A model generated the notes under the pieces. That model was not told where the DNA came from. It made no database searches and saw only the letters and a list, made by a program, of their open reading frames with translations. A stretch of 27,315 nt of DNA from Hondaea fermentalgiana (Eukaryota; Sar; Bigyra; Thraustochytrida; Thraustochytriidae). Location of the stretch: NCBI GenBank assembly GCA_014084085.1, contig NPFB01000159.1, forward strand, positions 1 to 27,315. The letters are read 5' to 3'. Made by a program: the position numbers and the translations under genes. Positions 16,520 through 26,103 of the stretch are shown in pieces (positions within the stretch are counted from its first letter, which is position 1; each line of letters begins with the position of its first letter).

Positions 16520-17794
16520 ATGCTGCGCAACCTCGTCGCCAAGGCCCCCTGGGCCGCCGCCGTGCGGCCCCGCGTGGGCGCCGCCGGTTCCCGTGGCATG
16601 GCCGACTTCGTCCGTGCCCTCCCTCACTGCAACGTCGGCACCATTGGCCACGTCGATCATGGCAAGACCACCCTGACGGCCGCCATCACCAAGGTGCTGT
16701 CGGATATGAACCCGAACTCGGCCACCTTTGTGGACTACGCTTCCATTGACAAGGCCCCCGAGGAGCGGGCCCGTGGTATCACCATCTCCACGGCCCACGT
16801 CGAGTACGAGACTGAGAACCGCCACTACTCGCACGTCGACTGCCCCGGCCACGCTGATTATGTCAAGAACATGATCACTGGTGCCGCCACCATGGATGGC
16901 GGCATCCTTGTCGTTTCGGCCTCGGATGGCCCTATGCCCCAGACTCGCGAGCATTTGCTTCTCAGCAAGCAGGTCGGCGTCCCCGCCCTCGTTGTCTTCC
17001 TCAACAAGGTCGACCAGGTCGATGACGAGGAGCTCCTCGAGATTGTCGAGATGGAGATCCGCGAGCTCCTCGACAACCACGACTTCCCTGGTGATGATAC
17101 CCCCATTGTGCGCGGCTCTGCCCTCGCTGCCGTTGAGGGCCGCGACGACGCGATTGGCAAGGACGCTGTCGTTGAGCTCATGAAGAACGTTGACTCCTTC
17201 ATCCCCCAGCCCACCCGTGACCTTGACAAGCCCTTCCTTCTTCCCATCGAGGATACCTTTTCCATCTCTGGCCGTGGTACCGTGGTTACTGGCCGTATCG
17301 AGGCTGGCTGCGTGAACGCTGGTGAGGAGATCGAGGTTGTTGGCGGCAAGCGCGACAAGATCCGCACTACCTGCACCGGTGTCGAGATGCACCGCAAGAC
17401 TCTCGCTCGCGGCGAGGCTGGCGACAACGTCGGCATCCTCCTTCGCGGTGTCAAGCGCGAGGACGTCAGCCGCGGCCAGGTCGTGACCCACCCGGGCAAC
17501 ATCACCCAGAACACCAAGTTTCTCTGCCAGGTCTACGTCCTTACCCAAAAGGAGGGTGGCCGCCACTCACCTTGCTTTGATGGCTACTCTCCCCAGTTCT
17601 TCATCCGCACTGCTGATGTGACTGGCTCCGTCAAGATCGCCGATGATGGCAAGGAGATGATCATGCCCGGTGATGACTGCACCCTCGAGGTCACGCTTCA
17701 GAGCCCGACCCCGATGAACGAGGGTCTTCGCTTCGCCATGCGCGAGGGTGGCCGCACCATCGGCGCCGGCACCATCAGCAAGATTATCGAGTAA
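16520..17794 (+). CDS. TUFM: Mitochondrial translation elongation factor EF-Tu
   Basis: 424 residues; a GTPase delivering aminoacyl-tRNA to the mitochondrial ribosome. Residues 1-27 are an Arg/Ala-rich presequence ([10 protein letters not shown] start, no acidic residues). The G motifs are intact: GHVDHGKT (43-50), RGITI (85-89), DCPGH (107-111), NKVD (162-165), SAL (200-202). The switch I/effector region with PEERARG is present. Domains II and III follow ([11 protein letters not shown], then the [14 protein letters not shown] segment and the closing [12 protein letters not shown]). The ATG at 16520 is preferred over an in-frame ATG at 16493 because it begins the typical presequence and has A at -3. 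Codons strongly favour C in third position, as expected for a highly expressed gene. A 362-codon antisense frame over it is a by-product of this bias. Confidence 0.96.
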   Translation: MLRNLVAKAPWAAAVRPRVGAAGSRGMADFVRALPHCNVGTIGHVDHGKTTLTAAITKVLSDMNPNSATFVDYASIDKAPEERARGITISTAHVEYETENRHYSHVDCPGHADYVKNMITGAATMDGGILVVSASDGPMPQTREHLLLSKQVGVPALVVFLNKVDQVDDEELLEIVEMEIRELLDNHDFPGDDTPIVRGSALAAVEGRDDAIGKDAVVELMKNVDSFIPQPTRDLDKPFLLPIEDTFSISGRGTVVTGRIEAGCVNAGEEIEVVGGKRDKIRTTCTGVEMHRKTLARGEAGDNVGILLRGVKREDVSRGQVVTHPGNITQNTKFLCQVYVLTQKEGGRHSPCFDGYSPQFFIRTADVTGSVKIADDGKEMIMPGDDCTLEVTLQSPTPMNEGLRFAMREGGRTIGAGTISKIIE

Positions 17795-18321
17795 GAATAT
17801 CAAACAAGAAACTTGCACGTATCTGCTCTTACTGTTTCGACTTGTATTCAAACGAGCTCGCGCGTATCCTTTTTCATCACATAAACACAAAATAGAGGGG
17901 GGCGGGGGGTTCGTGTGATGCGCCACTTGATGACCTTCATCACCGAAAGTCTGGAGAATGAATAAGGTAAACGCCCTTGCCGCCTCTGCTCGCCTGATTT
18001 TCCGTGTGCCAAAGCAAATGCTAACCTTGTGAAGAAGGAAGAGCAAATTCGGATCCAGAACCGCAACATTCATCTGCCACACCATTCAAAGTTTTACTAT
18101 ACATGCAACATAGCATCGCCGCGAGCCGCAGACTTGCGCTTTGCGCAAAGCGCGGTCCTGCAGCAGCTCCTTCTGCGCTCGGCACGGCCCTGGCAGCCAC
18201 GGCCAACGAGAGCCTCTTGGCATCGACGAGGAGACCCACCCTATCGTCAAGGCGGTGCCGACGAACTTTGGTGATCGCGTCAAACCTCAGGGTCAGGGAG
18301 CAGCAAAGCGCAAGAGGCAAG
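17795..18321. other. Intergenic region between EF-Tu and the CinA/nucleotidyltransferase gene
   Basis: 527 bases: 3' UTR of EF-Tu (A/T-rich, with a G-rich run near 17896-17909), then the upstream region of the next gene. From 18103 a frame with an ATG runs in register with the next gene. Its translation is Arg/Ala/Ser-rich without acidic residues for 36 positions, so it could encode an import presequence, or be chance. Confidence 0.5.
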
Positions 18322-19838
18322 ATGGCTGCGACGCTGCAAGCAAGAGGCACGGCTTCGGTGCCAGCCTCGGGCTCCTCCGAAACAGCGCGTGAGGCTTGGG
18401 ACCTCGTCGCTGCACTTTACCGAGAGCCAGGCGCACCCAAGGTCGCCCTCTGCGCCACAGGCGGCGCAGCACAAGGTTAGTGGGGCGGGGCGGGGCGAGG
18501 CGAGGCGGGCAATGATGATCTGAGACGTGCGATCTTTGCTCATGAGGGCTTTCGTGCACGTGCGCAATGAGTTACTCACTTTTCAATATTTTCGGGGGAT
18601 GTGTATCTTTCTCAGCATCTGCGTGGCTCTTGGCCACCCCAGGAGCGTCGAGCTGTGTCCTCGACATCCAGTACCCGTACCATCGGGGTGCCCTGGTAGA
18701 CTATGTCCGCGGAGACACGGATCCCGAAGAGTCTTTCGCCTCAATGGAAATGGCACGACGTCTTGCACGGCACGCGCGTCGGCGCGCCTTCGGGATCATT
18801 TCGAACGCAGACTCTCAGGACACCGCTGTCGCAAGCAATATTCTTGGTGTCGGATATGCGGGCGCCCTTGCAACCGCGCGGGAGCGTCGGGGCGAAGACA
18901 AATTCTTCATTGCCCTTCTCGCAGCAGACGGTCACGAAGTCGTGCATACTGTCAAATTCCCCAAAGGTCAGAGCACGAGACCTGAGCAGGACGAACTTGC
19001 GAGCCTGGCCGTGATTCGGTCCATCGTAAACTGGACCCGCGGTACGGTTGCTGAGATTGGTCTTGACAAGAACTATGTGTTGGAGGACTCTGTGCGTGAG
19101 CTCGCGCCGCGCCATGCATCCGAGTCAGTCCCAGGAGTACTGCAAACGATGTTTGAAGATCAGCAAGCTGGTGCGGTGCCCGCATCAGTTTGGTTTTGGC
19201 CCCTTAACGAACAAGGCAAGCAACGCGCAGTAGACGTGCAAACAGCGCTCACTGAACCAAGCGTTCGTCATCTCGTCATTAGCGGGTCATTCAATCCGCT
19301 GCACAAAGGCCACGAGGCCCTCGCGATGGCTGCGCGGGCGCTGAAAGAACGGTTGGAACCCGATGCGAAGAGATCAGTGCAGGTGGTCTTTGAGCTTGCG
19401 GTTCGCAATGCCGACAAAGGGGATATCGATGTGAAAGCGGTGGAAGAGCGCGTGAGACAATTTGCTAATCCAACATCGCACTCCGATGGATCTTGGCCCG
19501 TCGCTGTCACGCAAGCTTCCATTTTTGTCGACAAGGCCATGCTTTTTCCAGCAAGTACCTTCGTTGTCGGCTATGATACTGCAGTTCGTCTGGTCGACCC
19601 CAAGTACTACAATAACTCGCACGAGCAGATGTGCGAGGCGCTCTTGACTATTGTGCGTCAGCGCTGCGACTTTGTCGTTGCTGGCAGAGTTGGCGCAGAT
19701 GACACCTTTCTTACTCTCGAAGACATGCGAGCCTCCATTCCAACTGGATTCCACAGTATCTTTCATGGTCTTTCTGCCTCAGAATTTCGTGTCGACCTCT
19801 CGTCAACCGAAATTCGTCAGCAGCGTGCCAAACAATAA
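18322..19838 (+). CDS. CinA-C-like domain fused to a nucleotidyltransferase; two exons
   Basis: Exon 1 is 18322-18475 and exon 2 is 18616-19838, 458 residues, phase 1 junction. Residues about 28-200 resemble CinA C-terminal/PncC proteins: ATGGAAQ (45-51), LLATPGASS, YPYHR, then GVGYAGALATARERRGEDKFF. Residues about 268-455 are a cytidylyltransferase-fold domain: GSFNPLHKGH (275-284) with the HxGH site, FVVGYDTAVRLVDPKYY, and SSTEIR (447-452). The same two-domain order is known in plants (Arabidopsis At2g01220, annotated as a nucleotidylyl transferase). In bacteria PncC deamidates NMN and NMN adenylyltransferases make the dinucleotide, so a role in pyridine-nucleotide metabolism is plausible but unproven; the PncC-type catalytic Ser appears changed (CATGG for SCTGG). 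A start at 18103 would add 73 residues resembling a mitochondrial presequence; 18322 has the better context (AAG ATG G). Confidence 0.85.
18476..18615 (+). other. Spliceosomal intron (140 nt)
   Basis: Donor AAG then GTTAGT at 18476, acceptor TTTCTCAG ending at 18615. Splicing restores one Ala codon and joins the CinA-like motif halves in frame; unspliced, a TAG follows at 18478. Confidence 0.85.
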
Positions 19839-20411
19839 TAGATATCAGCCTAAAGGATAGAGCCTTTTTTTCTCTTCTTTGCTCTCTTTGCCTTTCCCAA
19901 TGTCCTTACTCGACGTCCTCGCACTTGCTTGTCGCTTCGTAGTACAAGTCAAACCCAACGCAGCAGCAAAAAACAAATAAAAAACAAAAGACAGAAAGAA
20001 AGAGATCGATTAGGAAAGTTTGATTGGGACAGTGCTCTGCGTGCGGTGGGCACAAGTAAGTACCTCATAGTAGCAGCAGCAGATGCCATTGACTGCTTCA
20101 ATGATTCCGGTTGCTTGGTATACTACTAGTGACTAGTAGCGACTACTAGTACTACTAGTACAAACTGCATTCAACGGACACAAGCCAAAACAAGTGATCG
20201 ATAATCAATATTTTTTCTTTCATTCCTTCTCTTCCGCGTGCTTGCGAGCTCAAGTAAGAAAAAGGGGCTCGCTTGGACCTCGATCGGCAACAGAGTCGCG
20301 ACTTCTGCTCTCGATACCGCACGCCGCCCCGCTTCAGTCGCTCATGCGAACGAGGAGGGGCGTGCGCAGCTCACGAACTCGCTGCTGCACTTCCCTCCCC
20401 TTTGTACTCTC
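19839..20411. other. Intergenic region upstream of the IQ-motif gene, possible 5' UTR intron
   Basis: 573 bases. After a T-rich 3' UTR come A-rich sequence, a palindromic ACTAGT cluster (20119-20160) and a pyrimidine tract (about 20211-20236). A donor-like CACAA then GTAAGT lies near 20054 and an acceptor-like site in the pyrimidine tract near 20248, so the IQ gene could have an upstream exon. The frame of the IQ protein is open back to a TAA at 20202, but contains no ATG before 20412. Confidence 0.45.
20119..20160. repeat. Palindromic ACTAGT cluster
   Basis: Four ACTAGT hexamers plus overlapping CTAGTA/TACTAG text in about 42 bases. One perfect arm pair is CTACTAGT-G-ACTAGTAG. It could form a small cruciform or hairpin. 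It is non-coding. Confidence 0.8.
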
Positions 20412-22640
20412 ATGGGGCGACCACCTCGTCGAGGAGCACAGTCGTCAGGGCCTCCAAAGGCCAGCCAAAGCCAGCGAGGAGCGCGCAACAATACAGATGA
20501 AGCCAGGATCGCGGAGTTCGGGCGAAAGGCAACATCGCTCGATGATAAAAGCAAGAATGCAGAACAACGCGGTCCATTGCGACTCCTTCCACGCGTAGGC
20601 GCACAAATTGTGAACCGTGCAAGAACGTCCAAAAAGAGGGCTCGCGGTGGACATGGCGCCGACGGCCATGGGACCAAGCAATTGTTCGGCGAGATCCCCC
20701 TGTGTCTCGACAAGGCTACTGCAAAGTACATGCCGTACAGCGCCGTCGCCTTTCCAAAAATTGACAACCAGACTGACACTTCCGTGGACACGATTTGGAT
20801 GGTGGGATTCCTCGATTACGAGAGACGGCGACAAAAAGAGCTTGCTCTTGACGAGCTTACTCATTTTCGCGGACTCCCCGGAGGCCATGTGCCCCCGAGC
20901 GCAGCGGTTCATCTGCGCAAGGCATATAGTAAAGACCGCGCAGCGAATCGAGAGGAAGATGACACCGAAAAGCAAAAACAAAATGCACCTCGACTCGGAG
21001 CACGACATAGAAAGGCACAAAAGGAGCCAGATCGCTTGAAGCTTTCTGATGAAGACGCCATGAAACTCCGACTCTTGGAGGAAAGACTCTCGAAAAAGGG
21101 ACCCAAGCGCCCGTGGGCTATCTACACGGCTGAGAATCGCCGCATTCGCGCTGCGCTGCGCGACAAGAATCCTGGGCGAAGCACCACCAACGTGATGCGG
21201 TCTCGCGCATTTGAGAACATGTTTGAGCTGGAGCGTGAGCACATGCAAGCAGCACTTTGCATTCAACAAAGGTACCGAAGGTATCGCATGCATTTGTACT
21301 GGCAAGAAATCGTCCGTAAGAGTCGCGCAGTCAAAGTAATCCAGCGCTATGCCCGCGGAATGCTTACGCGAACTCTCATACGCGTATGGCTTTTGCGCAA
21401 GACATGGCTGGTCACAGTTGCCCAGGCATGCGTGCGCGGCTACATCTCGCGTCGCCGTACCCGCGAACGAATTGCCGAAATGAACGCGGGCGTCCGCAAG
21501 ATCCAAGTGATCATTCGAGGCTACCTCGGTCGACTTCGCGCCGACGCGCGTCGAAGCGAGCTAGCAGCTTCGAAAATTCAGCGTGTTTGGCGAGGAAGCG
21601 TGGCGCGCGTTCGGTGCGACCGACTTTGGCTTGATCTTCAGGTGACCAAGATTCAGCAGGTTGTGCGTGGTCATCTGGGGCGCATTGAGTTTGCGCGATG
21701 GCAACGAGCTGCACATGCTGGCGCACTTGTCTTGCAGCGCGTATTCAGAGGTCTTCGGGGCAGATGGGAGCGAAATCGACTCTTGTGGGTTCGTGAAACG
21801 GAGCGACAGCGCCAATTTATTCAGGTCCTTCGCGCCGAAGACGACTTTATCTGTGACGAGATCACTGCTCTCGAAACCCGCATGCGGGATATTCTCCAGG
21901 TCGATGCAACTCTTCAGCATGCCGAAAAGCAGTATGAGGACATGCTCCATCTCGTGCGCGAAAAGCAATTTGACTATGAAGCTATGCAGATTGAGCGGGG
22001 ACGCGTGGATCCCCTCGCCATGCGACAAGGCTGGACTGAAGAGCTTGACAAGTATGTTGCAGAGCACCGCTTATGGCTCACCAACGCCAAATTTCAATTC
22101 CTTTTTGTGGGTGCGACCTACTATCGCCAAGTGCTTCTTGACAAAGCAGATCTAGAAAGTCAACTACAACGCCTCCAAAATCGCCGCGAGAGAATCTGTT
22201 CCATTCGTCAAACATTTGTGGAGTCTTTATACCAGCGCGAGTCCTTGGCGCGCTGGGAGCAGCGCCGACGTGATCGTCGGCGCAGAATTGCGGACCAGCG
22301 TCGCCGATGGCACGTCAAGTGGTACACGGACGATGGTAAGATTGACAAGAAGCGCAGGTACGGGTATCCATGGGATCCGTCCGTGTTCGCTGGTCCTGAG
22401 CGGGACACTCTCTGTCTGGGGACAGTCGATCTCGTTCCCACGGCTGGGACAGCGAGCTCTTCGCTGGATCGTGTTATCGAGCAAGTTGCCCTACAAAATG
22501 CACAGAATGAAATTGTGCAGCACGGAGCTTTACTTGCTCCGCTCATGGACGGCATGGAGGCTTTCTCTGACAAGATTGAGCGCCATTTTGAACTCGAACG
22601 ACAATTTGCAGAAATGATGGCAGACGATGAGGAAGACTAG
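20412..22640 (+). CDS. Multi-IQ-motif protein, probable calmodulin-binding, with coiled coil
   Basis: About 742 residues from the first in-frame ATG. Residues 1-280 are basic and probably disordered, apart from a segment with WMVGFLDYERRRQ. From about 279 to 457 come seven IQ-like repeats of the IQxxxRGxxxR type, for example VIQRYARGMLTR, KIQVIIRGYLGR, KIQRVWRGSVAR, KIQQVVRGHLGR, VLQRVFRGLRGR. These are expected to hold calmodulin or related light chains. Downstream is a charged helical region with likely coiled coil (about 465-640), an Arg-rich patch (WEQRRRDRRRR), and an acidic end (MMADDEED). There is no myosin motor or other enzyme domain, so it is more likely a cytoskeletal or ciliary scaffold, which is inference. 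The 20412 start has a weak context (C at -3), and an upstream exon cannot be excluded. Confidence 0.82.
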   Translation: MGRPPRRGAQSSGPPKASQSQRGARNNTDEARIAEFGRKATSLDDKSKNAEQRGPLRLLPRVGAQIVNRARTSKKRARGGHGADGHGTKQLFGEIPLCLDKATAKYMPYSAVAFPKIDNQTDTSVDTIWMVGFLDYERRRQKELALDELTHFRGLPGGHVPPSAAVHLRKAYSKDRAANREEDDTEKQKQNAPRLGARHRKAQKEPDRLKLSDEDAMKLRLLEERLSKKGPKRPWAIYTAENRRIRAALRDKNPGRSTTNVMRSRAFENMFELEREHMQAALCIQQRYRRYRMHLYWQEIVRKSRAVKVIQRYARGMLTRTLIRVWLLRKTWLVTVAQACVRGYISRRRTRERIAEMNAGVRKIQVIIRGYLGRLRADARRSELAASKIQRVWRGSVARVRCDRLWLDLQVTKIQQVVRGHLGRIEFARWQRAAHAGALVLQRVFRGLRGRWERNRLLWVRETERQRQFIQVLRAEDDFICDEITALETRMRDILQVDATLQHAEKQYEDMLHLVREKQFDYEAMQIERGRVDPLAMRQGWTEELDKYVAEHRLWLTNAKFQFLFVGATYYRQVLLDKADLESQLQRLQNRRERICSIRQTFVESLYQRESLARWEQRRRDRRRRIADQRRRWHVKWYTDDGKIDKKRRYGYPWDPSVFAGPERDTLCLGTVDLVPTAGTASSSLDRVIEQVALQNAQNEIVQHGALLAPLMDGMEAFSDKIERHFELERQFAEMMADDEED

Positions 22641-23864
22641 GCTCTAGACCCTAGGGTTTAGGCCATTTTGTATCTAAATGACAAAGGCCACGATCCCTGC
22701 CCCCTATTTCGTCCCCCGCCCGTCCACGCACCCGCCCCGAGTTCCCTTTTTCTCTTTTTTTTTTCTTCCTTTTGTTACCGCATAGCCTTCCTTTCAAAAA
22801 ACAAAAACAAAACTATCCGTTGAAGAATCCGTTGACCGTCCGAGGTCCTCGGACTGTCTGTAAACTCCGGCTTGATTGATTCGAGATTTCGATTTGTGAC
22901 AATAATGTGAGATAGACAGAAGTTCCGCGCCTCCGCGCCTCGTCTCGCTTTCTCCCCCCCCCCCCCCCCCCCCCCTCTCTCTCTCTGTGTGTCAAGGCTG
23001 ATTCTCACGACAGCCTCGGCGCGGCCGCACGGCCGGTCTGCTAATCAAGAAGGTGTTGATCGTTTTCGAGCATACCAAGCCAAAATTGCGCGCAGTATTC
23101 TTCCTAGCTTGTGCGGCATTTAGCGACTCGGACGCGCCGCAACTGAGGCCTATAGTGCCGAGGCTAAAAAGCAAGCACCAGGTAAGCACTCGAGTCTTCC
23201 AACTGACGTTGATGTCGAGGCCGCAAGCGGTTGGACGTCCCGGTGCTTGGTGAATCACAATCAGTCAAGTACCAACGACTGGAAGCAAGTGTAGAAATCT
23301 GTCCGCGCGGAGATAGTGCAAGCCACGGCCAGTAAGGAAAAGCGAAGGTCTATCCACAGCGCACCTTTTGACAAGCTGCCAAGCTATCAAGCTACCAGGC
23401 AGGCGAGAGGACACACCTTGAACAGTCTCTGCGAAAAAAGTCAGAAAACGGATTGAGAGCGCCGCGTCGCTGAGCAAAGTCCGCATCGCGGAGTTGGCGG
23501 GGGGGCACGTCTACCGGCGTGCGCGTGTGCGTACGAGCGTGCGTGCGCGCGTCCGCCAGCGAGCGCCTCTGCGGCGACGGGCCGGTCGCAGGAGGGCGTA
23601 AGAAACGAGGACGCTGGAGCGGGCGGGTACGCACCGCGAGGTGGGTACTAGGATTGCCAAGCACCTTGTCGCTTGCAAGCAAGCAAGTTCAAGCATAAGT
23701 TCGCGAATTCAGGTGCGCATCGCGCGCGACCTTGAAGAGGTTCACTCGAGAGCTCAAGGACGGAGGCCAGCGATATAGCTGTCAAGGACGCTCAGTGCGC
23801 CACAAGCACGGTGCAGTCCTTTACTCTAGTACACGCGCGGAGGAAGGATCGCTACAATTCAAAC
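22641..23864. other. Long intergenic region upstream of the GRK-like kinase
   Basis: 1,224 bases without a credible gene; frames up to about 96 codons are low-complexity or featureless. It holds the IQ gene's 3' UTR, a 22-base C run (22954-22975), GTGCG/GCGTGC-rich sequence (about 23517-23560), and a consensus-like donor (CACCAG then GTAAGC at 23182) that may mark a 5' UTR intron of the kinase gene. Confidence 0.5.
22954..22975. repeat. C22 homopolymer followed by (TC)n and (TG)n
   Basis: Twenty-two consecutive C, then TCTCTCTCTCTC and TGTGTGTG-like sequence up to about 22993. The length of such a run is often unreliable in assemblies. Confidence 0.85.
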
Positions 23865-25577
23865 ATGGATGACATTGCTGCATGCATCAAGGACCACCAA
23901 TACAATGAGGCCATTCGCAAGACTGTCGTTGACCCTGAAGAGGCCCTTGCCAAAGCGATCCTAGAGAAGATTCCTCATCCTCCCAAGAACTCGGATGCAC
24001 TCGTACCACTCGAGGAGTACGTGGGCAAAGTTAAGCTAGAAGATGTCTCAAGCTGCAGTATTGGTCGATTTCTGCTTTGCTGTCTATTGTCGGACCAGGA
24101 GCCGGACACCTGGGGAGAAAAGCGCAGCAAGCAGTTTGAGGACGCGCACGATGTTCTCGACGAATTTATGCAAAGCACAGCCCCTAGCAAGACTGAAGCC
24201 ACGCATGTCCACGCTCGTTTCAGCAAGCTCGGCAAGATCTTCCCCAAACTTGGACTGGACGAAGCAATAGCCACGATTGCCACGACAATCAACGAGACTG
24301 ACTTTACATCCGAGGCGCCCGAGGCACTGCACGAGATTTTCAAACCTCTTGCCGAGATCATTCGCGAGAAGGTCTTCGTGCCTGCCTTTGAGCTCTTCAA
24401 GGCGCATGAGTCGTATCCGACACGCTTTCAGGAACTAATCTGGTATCGCGACCGCGAAGTGTGCATGGATGACTTTGTCGTCTTTCGTGATCTTGGACGA
24501 GGAGCATTTGGAGTGGTGAGCGGAGCGCGGCACCGCGTCACGGGACAGATGGTGGCGCTCAAGGGAATGAATAGGAAGCTCATCAAGGGAAAGAAGGTAT
24601 TGAAGATGGTGGTTGGCGAATTTCAGATCCTCAAGACACTTGGTGAAAAGCCGTCTCCATTTTGTGTCTCGCTGGTGTACTCGTTCATGGACAGTACCGA
24701 CCTCTATCTCGGTCTGCCGCTGTGCACTGGAGGCGATCTCATGTTCCACTTGCGTGCGAACGCGCATGGCTATGGACTTGAGCGATCGAGGTTTTTCGCA
24801 GCAGAAATCCTTCTCGCGCTCGAGCATCTGCACAACCTCGGCATTCTGTATCGTGATCTGAAGCCAGAGAACGTTTTGCTCGACGAGAAGGGGCACACGA
24901 AAATTTCCGACATGGGTTTGGCGGTGCTGACCAAGCGGACGCCCCGAACAATCGGCGAAAAATTGCTCACAGGGAGGGCAGGGACGCCGGGTTACTGGCC
25001 TCCAGAGATGCTCACAAAGAAGGGGTACGGATTCGACGCCGATTGGTGGAGCTATGGCGTCATGTTGTTCGAATTTCTCAGTGGCATTTGCTGCTTCTCG
25101 GAGACATACAGCGGCTGCAAAGACCGCAACGAGGCGACGCTTCAATACGACATTAAATTCCCCGAGCTGTGCGGCGAGGATCCCTTTCCGGAAGATGCCA
25201 AGGACCTGATCTTACAACTCCTCGAGCGCGACAGGACAAAGAGACTTGGTGCAAACCCCAAAGCGGTCGAGATTCTTAAGGCACATCCCTTCTTCGAGAG
25301 CATGGACTGGGCCCAGATGGCAGGCGCCAAGGTTACGCCTCCTTGGACTCCACCTGCAGACTCCATCAATGCTGCTTCACAGGAGGAACTTCAAGGCCGG
25401 AGCAAAGAGCACGAGTTCAAAAAACTCAAGCTTACCGAGGAGGACGATGTCAAGGGCATTAATTACAGCTCAAAGAATCACGAGCGTGACATGGTCACTG
25501 TCCTTCGCCTCGAGAGAAAGGGGAAGCTTTCGCATCTCGAGCCGTCAGTAACGAGCGGCGCATGCAACATTCTTTAA
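23865..25577 (+). CDS. GRK-like AGC-family protein kinase with RGS-homology domain and CaaX tail
   Basis: 570 residues. N-terminal helical RGS-homology region (about 45-190), then a kinase domain (about 204-477): GRGAFG (211-216), Lys233 in the VAIK-like position, YRDLKPEN (329-336) as the catalytic loop, SDMG (348-351) in the DFG position, GTPGYWPPE (373-381) in the activation segment, and DWWSYGVMLFE. Order, spacing and AGC-type sequence match G-protein-coupled receptor kinases, which phosphorylate activated receptors at the membrane. GRKs carry DLG at the DFG site; here it is DMG. The protein ends in CNIL (567-570), a CaaX box predicting prenylation (Leu at the end favours geranylgeranyl), as in vertebrate GRK1/GRK7. 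The ATG at 23865 has A at -3 and G at +4; the frame extends to a GTG further up, not used here. The substrate receptor is unknown. Confidence 0.88.
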   Translation: MDDIAACIKDHQYNEAIRKTVVDPEEALAKAILEKIPHPPKNSDALVPLEEYVGKVKLEDVSSCSIGRFLLCCLLSDQEPDTWGEKRSKQFEDAHDVLDEFMQSTAPSKTEATHVHARFSKLGKIFPKLGLDEAIATIATTINETDFTSEAPEALHEIFKPLAEIIREKVFVPAFELFKAHESYPTRFQELIWYRDREVCMDDFVVFRDLGRGAFGVVSGARHRVTGQMVALKGMNRKLIKGKKVLKMVVGEFQILKTLGEKPSPFCVSLVYSFMDSTDLYLGLPLCTGGDLMFHLRANAHGYGLERSRFFAAEILLALEHLHNLGILYRDLKPENVLLDEKGHTKISDMGLAVLTKRTPRTIGEKLLTGRAGTPGYWPPEMLTKKGYGFDADWWSYGVMLFEFLSGICCFSETYSGCKDRNEATLQYDIKFPELCGEDPFPEDAKDLILQLLERDRTKRLGANPKAVEILKAHPFFESMDWAQMAGAKVTPPWTPPADSINAASQEELQGRSKEHEFKKLKLTEEDDVKGINYSSKNHERDMVTVLRLERKGKLSHLEPSVTSGACNIL

Positions 25578-26103
25578 AAATCCAAAAAAAAGGCAAAACG
25601 GATTCAGTCTGGCTCAAGTCTGTAGCTGTGCTCCACCTTGTTTCATTTCTAGAGAAAAATCCCGTCTTTTCCTACTTCTCGCCTTCTCTTCTTTCGCGCT
25701 CAACCTTTCTTACTTTGCCCTTTTTTTTAAACATTCCTTTCTTCTTTTGAAGAATCAGCGAGACGGTTGTGTGCACTTAACAAAGAAAGGCATATTTGAC
25801 ACCATCGTACGCTCTTCATTCCTCCGCACCTTTTGCTTGTTTCTTGCTCTTGGACTTTCAAACAAAAAATAATCTAAAACTGTTCTGGCTGACATATGAA
25901 TTAGGCCTACCCCACCCAAACTTGACTCCAACTCAATTCAACTCAACTCGACACTAGCTTTGACTTGACTTGACTTGACTTGACTAAAAACTTCAAACGT
26001 CGAAATGAGTTGGGCTCGACTTCAAGTCGACTCAACTTGGCTTCGGCATGACCTACTTTTTAGAAAAATCAGTCCTCGCAGGGTGGGAATTCTTGTTGTA
26101 AAA
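25578..26103. other. Convergent 3' region between the kinase and MSS51-like genes
   Basis: 526 bases of A/T- and pyrimidine-rich sequence holding both 3' UTRs. In the right half are imperfect CAACT and TTGAC repeats (about 25925-26040), including a hairpin with arms TCGACTT / AAGTCGA around 26016-26030. No gene is seen. Confidence 0.6.
25964..25985. repeat. (TTGAC)n pentamer microsatellite
   Basis: Four TTGAC units, preceded by imperfect CAACT units (25928-25950) that read as a diverged opposite-strand relative. Confidence 0.8.

Noticed and set aside
16478..17566. 362-codon minus-strand open frame
   Set aside because: Exactly antisense to EF-Tu. It arises because C-ending codons remove stop codons on the complement; it has no domain of its own.
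20238..20411. Start of the IQ protein at a GTG codon
   Set aside because: GTG is not an expected start in a eukaryotic nuclear gene; the first in-frame ATG is at 20412, with a spliced upstream exon as an alternative.
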